Source: Dryomyza anilis
Lineage: Eukaryota; Arthropoda; Insecta; Diptera; Dryomyzidae
Length of the DNA stretch: 64,000 bases
Direction: 5' to 3'
Assembly (NCBI GenBank): GCA_951804985.1
Contig: OX638130.1
Location: forward strand, 123,765,593 to 123,829,592
Shown: one piece after another, positions 57,141-64,000 of the stretch
How positions within the stretch are numbered: the first letter of the stretch is position 1
Layout: each line of letters begins with the position of its first letter
Translations under genes and position numbers: made by a program
The notes under the pieces: generated by a model
What the model was told of the DNA's origin: nothing
Seen by the model: the letters and a program-made list of their open reading frames with translations, nothing else
Databases searched by the model: none

Positions 57141-57325
57141 TACACTCAGAAGAAATACTGAAATTATTCAATAGGATAAACTAAACTTCATTCGGTAAAT
57201 AAAATTAAATATCACAAAATTCTATAAATTGTGTATGAAAATATTTATTTTTTTGTATACTATTAAATCAATAACTTCCAAATGACAAATTTAATGGGAT
57301 TTTATGACATTTTTTCTGAGCATAC
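57141..57325. mobile_element. MITE family A, diverged copy
   Basis: Left end TACACTCAGAAGAAATACTG, right end ACATTTTTTCTGAGCATA. The interior is a diverged reverse complement of the 23732 copy (GAAAATATTTATTTTTTTGT, TTTAATGGGATTTTA). Confidence 0.5.
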
Positions 57326-59150
57326 AAACTTCAATTAATCTGTGTTTTTTTGGAAAAGATTTGAAAATTATAAAAAAAAAAATTAAAAAACGTCGAGTTC
57401 TTTTAAATCCGTATCGAGTACAACAAAACAAATCTCTGCCTACTCTCAACACTAGAACGAGTTGTTCTAGTGTTTCACACTAACTACTTGAAAATTGTAT
57501 ACTTAAAACCTGACTAAAATGTATCAACCTCGTGAATAACCCAACAATATTTCACATTTTAAAAGCCCAACTAAATTGTGCAACTCAAATGCATCTGTTA
57601 CAAATGGTAGCCACCTGCAACTCTATGCAACCGCTGCCCGCCAGGCTGGCAGGCAGGCAAGCGCATGCCAATAAAATTTCACTGACCGTTAAAAGCGTTT
57701 ATCATTGGACGTCGGACGAGCTCTTTCACACTAAATTAAATATTTCCGTATTTAAGCGAAATAATGGCGACAATAAAAAAACGAAATCACTGCATTTTAT
57801 ACGCCAAACAAAACAAAAAAGAAGGGCATGAAAACTATTGCGGCGGAAATAAAGCAGACAGCGACCATAAAAGCCTTTGAAAAGAAGGCGCACAAAAACC
57901 AAATCAACGAAAAAAAGTACGAACAGGCGTGCAACTAAAAACATACAAATTGCCATGGCAAATGAAATGAATAAAAAATGCACGAGCATAAAAAACGAGG
58001 CATACCACGTGCTGATGAGGGCCACAACGTTGATGCCGCCAAAAACACCCCCTAATTGATCGCAAAAGTTAAAAATTACAACAGAAATAAAAAGCAGGAC
58101 TATCTGACAGGCAGGCAGGCAGGCACAGGGTACATGGTAGATGCCACAGGACGGGGTAGTTAGATAAACGTAATGCACGGAAGCAAGGATATTAGACGTT
58201 AGATATCCACATCCTGCGCGCCTTGAGTTCATTTCACCGCCGACGCATATATGCGACGCTGATGAAAAATCAAAGTCAGTTGAAGGCACCTGTCTCGCGT
58301 AACCAAAAAGAAAAAACGGAAGGCAATTGAAAAACTTTTTTCTGTTTGTTCTTTTTGCAAAAGTAATAAAATCGCAGGTATAGAGAATCTGCCGAATGGT
58401 GGCTCTTCAAAGTGGGCCAAAATCAAAAATTCACGGTTTCGTGAAAAACTTCTGCACGTCTAATATGCACAAAATGCCATAGATGAGTTCTGGCGGAAAA
58501 CTCTTGCCAGTATCGAATTTGGGGTTGAAGGCAACCATCAGATGACGATGATGTTGGAAAATCAGCAGGGAAAACAATTTGTTGGTGTTTGATTTTTTAC
58601 GTTGTTTTCATTATGTTCAAATGTGAAGAAAATTTATCACAATTTGTTTCAGCATCGCTGAAGCTAATTTTCAAGCGGCTGATGGGTTATTATATATTAA
58701 CGCACAAAGGTTCTTCGATGTCTCAGTAACCGTGGAGTGGCAGACAGAGCTTCACTACAAGTTGTTGCCACGTGGGTACGTCAAACAATGATGGAAGTAT
58801 CCGAACAAATACAATAGATGTTGCTGCACTAATGAAGGCAGCCAGCGAAATATGTATTGCCATGGCAGGGTATTAACTTACGTGCGTCATCCATCGATGA
58901 ATGGAAATATAATAAATATTTAAATTTTCAGCTATAATTAGTTGCGTATAACTGATACATTTAATGTACTAATTGTGAAATCCGATAGAGAATTCTAAAA
59001 AGCAAAAATAAAGAAAGTATGCCTTAATTGGTACTTATATTGGCAATGTTCCTGAATGGTAAATGGTAGGTATTACAATGTTCAAAAGTTTAATATTTTT
59101 CACTTTCTTGAATAATCAGAATCAAATACATTTTCAGATATATATTTATT
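57326..59150. other. Unique-looking island, no gene recognised
   Basis: 57420-58900 is balanced. It contains GGCAGGCAGGCAGGCA (58110-58125). A 187-codon minus frame at 57726-58289 is rich in F, L, C and V and opposes + frames; it has no motif I recognise and is probably chance. 58900-59150 is AT-rich. Confidence 0.35.
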
Positions 59151-60545
59151 CATTATTTATTTACACACAAGATATACACAAACTCATTGCCCAACTAACT
59201 GGTTTGGTTCTCTCAACTCATTGCCCTACTAACTTGTTTGGTTCTCTCAACTACTAGTGCGGATAGTGTGGACTACAACCAATTTAGTACAGTTTTAAAA
59301 CAATTAGGTATGCGTATATGAAAAACTTTAAATTCTAACCAAATATATCAGTTACATCAACTAATTTGTATACATTTCTATATAACCGCATGAAGTTAGT
59401 TGCAACAACTAACATTTTTGTTCTTCTATCCTTAGGTCATAACAAAATCTTCATGTGAAACCATTTCAAAGATGTCAACACAGTTTTATATAGGTGTTTT
59501 AAAGATTTCAATAACTATATTAAATTATTAAATTTTAAATAATTAAAAAATGTTTCATCAATCGTTAGTTTTGTAGTATACCGCAATAGGTGCAAACATA
59601 AAAATCCTCTTTTGGCATGAGGTTGAAAGAATAAAAAGGTTAGTTGTACCGACTAACTTCATTCGGTTAAATCGAATGGTTTACACATTTGCTGGCGGAA
59701 CACCCATATATATTACATATGATATATTAGTCTATACACACGCCAAATGAGTCTAAATCTTTACTAAATTGTTCTAAAACAGTTCGAAATTGGTTGCACT
59801 ACAAACTTGTAGTTTTTATTTTGACAATAATAACCGACTAAGCGGTTGAAAGAACCGAATAAGTTGGTTGGGCAAAGAGTTGGTTGGGTCAACAAATCTA
59901 TATTCTGTGTGTGAAGAATTCCTTGTCCACCGACACAGTTATTAACTATTTAGATATTAAATTCTCGCTGTTATATATTGTGTTATCAGTACACACAGAA
60001 TAGCGCCAACCAACTCTTTGCCAAATTTACTTATTCAGATCTCTCAACCGCTTAGTCGGTTGTTATTGTCAAAACTAAAATAGATTTAGTTTGGACTACA
60101 ACAATTTCGTGCAGTTTTAGAACAATTGCAAACAGTTTTAGAATTATTTGTAGTGTGTATAGGCTAATAGTATTTCAAGTGTCAACCGAATAAGGCAGTT
60201 CCGCTGAAGTTAATTGGTACTACTAACTTTTTCGATTCTCCAACCTCATGCTAGAAGAGGATTTGTCTGTGTGTATGGTTATCATAATACATTTTCATTT
60301 TAATTCAAAAATCATATTTTTTATACCAACTCAAATATAAGTTAGATCCTTCCTTAAATTAGAATTACAATATTGATTTGGACAACAACCAATTTATTAC
60401 AATTTTCGACATATTTGATGTGCGTATACGATAATTTGGCAGTGTTAATCGAATTTTGAGTCGCATGTAGAAATATAGTTTTAATCGCAAAATTTGGTTC
60501 TTCCAACCAATGCTCGAAATCGAAATTGTATTTCCTGCGGTTCCA
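59150..60545. mobile_element. Foldback cluster: large imperfect palindrome plus partial arms
   Basis: The left arm (about 59595-59915) and right arm (about 60000-60280) are inverse copies. ACCGACTAAGCGGTTGA on the left matches TCAACCGCTTAGTCGGT on the right, GCAAAGAGTTGGTTGG matches its inverse near 60014, and ATCCTCTTTTGGCATGAGGT matches its inverse near 60245. The spacer is about 85 bp. Two more diverged arm-like units lie at 59160-59480 and 60370-60545. No coding frame. Confidence 0.65.
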
Positions 60546-61337
60546 GAATTAGATTCAGTATGACAAATTTTTATTATTTTTTATTCGGTTTATATTTCAA
60601 ACAAGTATAAGTAGACTGGTTCTGTAACAGTTTTGTGTTATGAATTCCGTTTTAAATAATGATTATAGTTTCAAGTATTGATTCCAGTTCCAATTCTAGT
60701 TTCTAAAAAAAAACGCGCAACATTAAATAGTAATAAAGTATATAGTAACGTTGGAAAATATTTCTATATTGTATAAAAAAATTACAAATGAACGTACTTT
60801 AAAAATCTACCGGATCAAGTACACTTCTTTTAAAACCATTTATATGAAAACATGTTATCGAAGTGGACAATTTCCAGAATGATCATTTCTCCAAAGACAT
60901 TTTACCGAAAGTTACATTTCTCTGAAAGGGACATTTCCCCGAAAGATGCATTTCAAAAATTAACAATCATTAAAATTTGTTAAATACAGCAAAAAATTTA
61001 ATTAGACAAATATTGTAAAAAGGCAATTGTAGTAAGTCGTATTGAGGATAATGAAAATTTAAGTTTGCCCCCTTGACAAATAAGTATTTAATTTTGTACT
61101 ATTTGAAGTAAGTTTTTATTTGAAAGTAAAAAATTAGAAAGAGCTATTACTTTTTCAATACTCTATTTGGCGGTAAAATGTTTTCATTATGGGAAAATAT
61201 AAAAATGTAATGTTATATTTGTACTCAAAACAAAAAGGCTACACACACGGAGAAAATTTTATACTGAAGTTTTATGAATAAGACATTCATAAATCATATT
61301 TTTTCTAATTTTCTCATTTATGAGTTATATTCATGGA
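60546..61337. other. AT-rich gap
   Basis: 60880-60960 has a few loose repeats of ACATTTCCCCGAAAG. Otherwise AT-rich with no gene. Confidence 0.4.
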
Positions 61338-61625
61338 TTATAATAATAATAGTTTGGCACTATCGTTCTATAAGAACTTAGGCTGTGCGTATTATATTTG
61401 TACTCAAAGTGGTGGGACCTACAGTTTATTGCCGAAGCCGAATGGCGGGTGAGAGCTTATCATGAACAATGTTTTACTCTCGTAGGTTTGCCATTTACTG
61501 CCGAGAGGTAGCGCGGTATAGAAAAATGTTTCTATGAAAAGATGTTGTTAGCCCCAGTCCAGGCTTGAACCTGGGATCTTTCGGCTCGCAGTCCAACGCA
61601 CTAACCTTGAGCTACCGACGCTAAA
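61338..61625 (-). mobile_element. tRNA-derived SINE, copy 3
   Basis: Minus strand: GGTAGCTCAAGGTTAGTGCG head, GGTTCAAGCCTGGAC B box, TACCGCGCTACCTCTCGGCA and CTACGAGAGTAAAAC body. The ATAATAATAATAGTTTGGC stretch at the + strand left edge is the inverse of the family's 3' end. Slightly shorter than copies 1 and 2. Confidence 0.85.
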
Positions 61626-61639
61626 TTTGTTATTTTGAC

Positions 61640-62160
61640 ATTATTGATAACAATTTCCAGTTGAAATATTAATTCGGGTTTCAGTAATTTTTTACAATTT
61701 ATTAAATACACAATTCAGTTAAAATAAATGTTTAAATAAATACAAAAAGTAGTTATTTTTATACAAATGTCGTAAATAGAAAAAAAAACAAATTTTTTCT
61801 ACATATTAATTGAATTTAAATAAACTCTGTATGACTACATAAACATTGTAGTCATTTTTTACATTTTTAGTTTATTAAATACAAAATGCAGTCAAAAATG
61901 ATTAAATAAATACAAAGTATAATAAATACAAAATGTTGCTATTTTTATGCAAAGGTCCTAAAATTTTAACAGTTGTAGTTCTTTTCCAAACAAAACCATT
62001 TTTTTACATAATTAGTTTATTAAATACAAAATGCAGTCAAAAAATTTTAAATAAATACAAAATGTAGCAATTTCATTGCAACTGTCGTTAAATTTGTACA
62101 GTTGTAGTTGTTTCCCACACAAAACCAACTACACTAATGTAGTAAAAACAAACAAAAAAT
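61640..62160 (+). repeat. Diverged tandem repeat, ~145-173 bp period
   Basis: TTTATTAAATACAAAATGCA-type words recur at about 61698, 61871 and 62016. Each is followed by TTAAATAAATACAAA and, in the later units, ACAGTTGTAGTT. Three diverged units. No coding. Confidence 0.6.
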
Positions 62161-63574
62161 AATAAAAAAAAATACATTTTGATTTCGAACATAAATCAAA
62201 TTAATTCCGGTGCAGTTATTTTTGTTAGCATGATAAAGTTTTTTCGATTTCCACAATGTACTCGAGAATCTTGAATATAAACACCAAATATTGGACATGA
62301 AGTGAAACGCTTTCTAAACCTCCAACTATTTTGATGTTTATAATGAAAAGAGTACTTTGAGTAAGTAATACCACTAAAAAAATTGTAAAGACAACTAAAG
62401 CTTAAGCGAAAAATTTAACAAGCAGCTCGTTACACTTTGGGCCCACAACACTATTCCATAACTACAAGTACTACAAGGAGCCAATTTTTCATCGTTTATT
62501 TCAACAATAAAAACGTCGTTGTCGACGTAAAAACCTCCAGTATGTTGAAAAAGAGTGGGTTGTACAACTGGTTTCTGTTGTTCTGCTGGGTGTTGATATT
62601 GCTGCTGAACACGTTAAATGTCCTTTAAAAAGACATTAGAACATTTTTGTTATGGCATTTAAAGGATTACGCTTAATGTGATAAAATGTCAACGTGACTG
62701 GAAATTTAAATATCACGACGAAGACCCTCGCAACGAGCCACACACTATTAACTGGTGCTCTTTGTGGCGTGGCATAAGTGGTGTGGAGTGGTGTGGCTGG
62801 TCGGTTTCATGGGTGGCTCTTGGAGGGTTCATGGTCGAAATAGAGCAGATGTAGCAGCAGCCATGGCCCATGGGCCAATAAATGCTAAACCAATACAGTT
62901 AAAATGAAAGTATTTATTGAGATGAGGCAGGCGGCGAAGACAACACGTTCACGTTCACTAAGTTTGTTGGTTCAGGGTCGTTCGAATAGAGCGACTTTCT
63001 TTCGTTCGTTCGCTCGTTCGTTCAGATACAAGATGCAGCAGACGTAGCGCACGTGATGGGGTGAAAAGTAGATTTTTTTGAAGCTGTTGATAGGTTTATC
63101 TGTAATCTGTGCAACTAGCAAAAAGCAATATTTGAAAAAATTGCTATATTTTGAGAACAGAGCAACATGCAACACCTGAGTGGTTGGCATGTCATGAAAT
63201 TGTCAGATATGGCGTGAAATTATGAAAAATGGTTATGCTGTTTGTCACTTCTGATAGGTTAGAGAATGTATGAACATAATGATGTTAACAGTTTAAAGTC
63301 ACAAATAACTGAAACATTTTATAACTTGTATTAAATGAATATTTTAATCTTATTTGGCGTCATTTATCATTTTGAAAATAGACATATTTTAAATTCATTG
63401 CATTAAATATTTAAAATGTTTGAGAAATTTGTTATGCTTACTTTGTGGATTTAAAATGCTAATATATTGTTGGAGACATTTCAAAGTTTTAATATGAATA
63501 ATGCAAAATATACGTACTATGTGCTTTGAATACTAAACAAAAACCGAAGAGTTGTAACATTTTTTTTTTACTTA
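62161..63574. other. Island, no gene recognised
   Basis: 62400-63060 is balanced, with GGTGTGGAGTGGTGTGGCTG (62780-62799) and TCGTTCGTTCGCTCGTTCGT (63002-63021). A 63-codon + frame at 62437-62628 ends with a hydrophobic stretch (YNWFLLFCWVLILLLNTLNV) but has no recognised domain. The rest is AT-rich. Confidence 0.35.
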
Positions 63575-64000
63575 AAATTAAATTTTTCACTAAATATTAA
63601 AATGTTCTCTAAAAATTCAATTCTTCCCCTATAAATTTTTTCTAATTTTTCACTAAAAATTCAATTTTTCACTAATAAATTCAATTTTTCACTAAAAATT
63701 CAATTTTTCACTAAAAATTCAAATTTTGACTACAAATTCAATTTTTCACTAAAAATTCAATTTTTCACTAAAAATTCAATTTTTCACTAAAAATTCAATT
63801 TTTCACTAAAAATTCAATTTTTCACTAAAAATTCAATTTTTCACTAAAAATTCAATTTTTCACTAAAAATTCAATTTTTCACTAAAAATTCAATTTTTCA
63901 CTAAAAATTCAATTTTTCACTAAAAATTCAATTTTTCACTAAAAAATTCAATTTTTCACTAAAAATTCAATTTTTCACTAAAAATTCAATTTTTCACTAA
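63575..64000. repeat. 19-bp satellite, array 5, open at the window end
   Basis: Units CAATTTTTCACTAAAAATT, same orientation as array 2. From about 63735 to the end they are almost identical, with one unit bearing an extra A near 63943. The array runs off the window. The sharply lower divergence than in arrays 1-4 suggests recent expansion here. Confidence 0.95.

Noticed and set aside
57961..58040. Second hammerhead (GCTGATGAGG near 58013)
   Set aside because: No GAAA partner and no helix II after it.
57726..58289. 187-codon minus-strand frame
   Set aside because: Hydrophobic mixture without recognisable domain, overlapped by opposite frames; not called as a gene.

Overview
This window is AT-rich, repeat-dominated nuclear DNA from an insect, most likely a higher fly (Brachycera). 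The inference rests on a BEL/Pao LTR retrotransposon, two LINE relics, tRNA-headed SINEs, many small inverted-repeat elements, and scattered less AT-rich islands with CAG/CAA-type runs like those in fly introns and intergenic DNA. I recognise no host protein-coding gene. The window is best read as a large intron or intergenic tract. Most longer open frames are by-products of tandem repeats.

Layout. 1-4.9 kb: AT-rich DNA with small inverted-repeat elements. 4.9-6.4 kb: an unassigned island. 7-10.1 kb: a dispersed repeat (family C, copy A) and a 1.7-kb foldback element with a MITE nested inside it. 10.4-10.8 kb: a MITE with a 7-bp target duplication that split a SINE. 11.4-11.65 kb: a tRNA-like cloverleaf followed by a complete hammerhead ribozyme motif. 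12.6-14.4 kb: a 5'-truncated LINE with an open reverse-transcriptase frame inside a 19-bp satellite. The same satellite recurs at 16.2-17.5, 27.0-28.6, 29.5-30.4 and 63.6-64 kb, in both orientations. 19-22.6 kb: degenerate CAAGAACAAG-type repeats with MITEs. 23.5-25.7 kb: a degenerate GAATTGTCTCGGG-type array. 32-34.2 kb: a 176-bp tandem dimer and old repeats. 36-42 kb: two SINEs, two minisatellites, a dead LINE and family C repeats. 45.7-46.3 kb: about 75 copies of TTTCCTCC. 48.5-56 kb: an inverted-repeat element split by a complete 6,438-bp BEL/Pao element. 56.5-57.3 kb: MITEs, one carrying a 21-bp minisatellite. 59.1-60.5 kb: a large imperfect palindrome. 61.3-62.2 kb: a third SINE and a tandem repeat.

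Functional content. The only structurally intact autonomous unit is the BEL/Pao element. It has near-identical LTRs, a 5-bp target duplication, a tRNA-Phe-type primer-binding site, a polypurine tract, and one uninterrupted Gag-protease-RT-RNase H-integrase frame of 1,761 residues. This implies a very recent insertion. The most unusual signal is the hammerhead: every core nucleotide is present, all three helices can form, and the outer part of helix I is offset by an internal loop as in natural ribozymes. All comparisons were made by eye.
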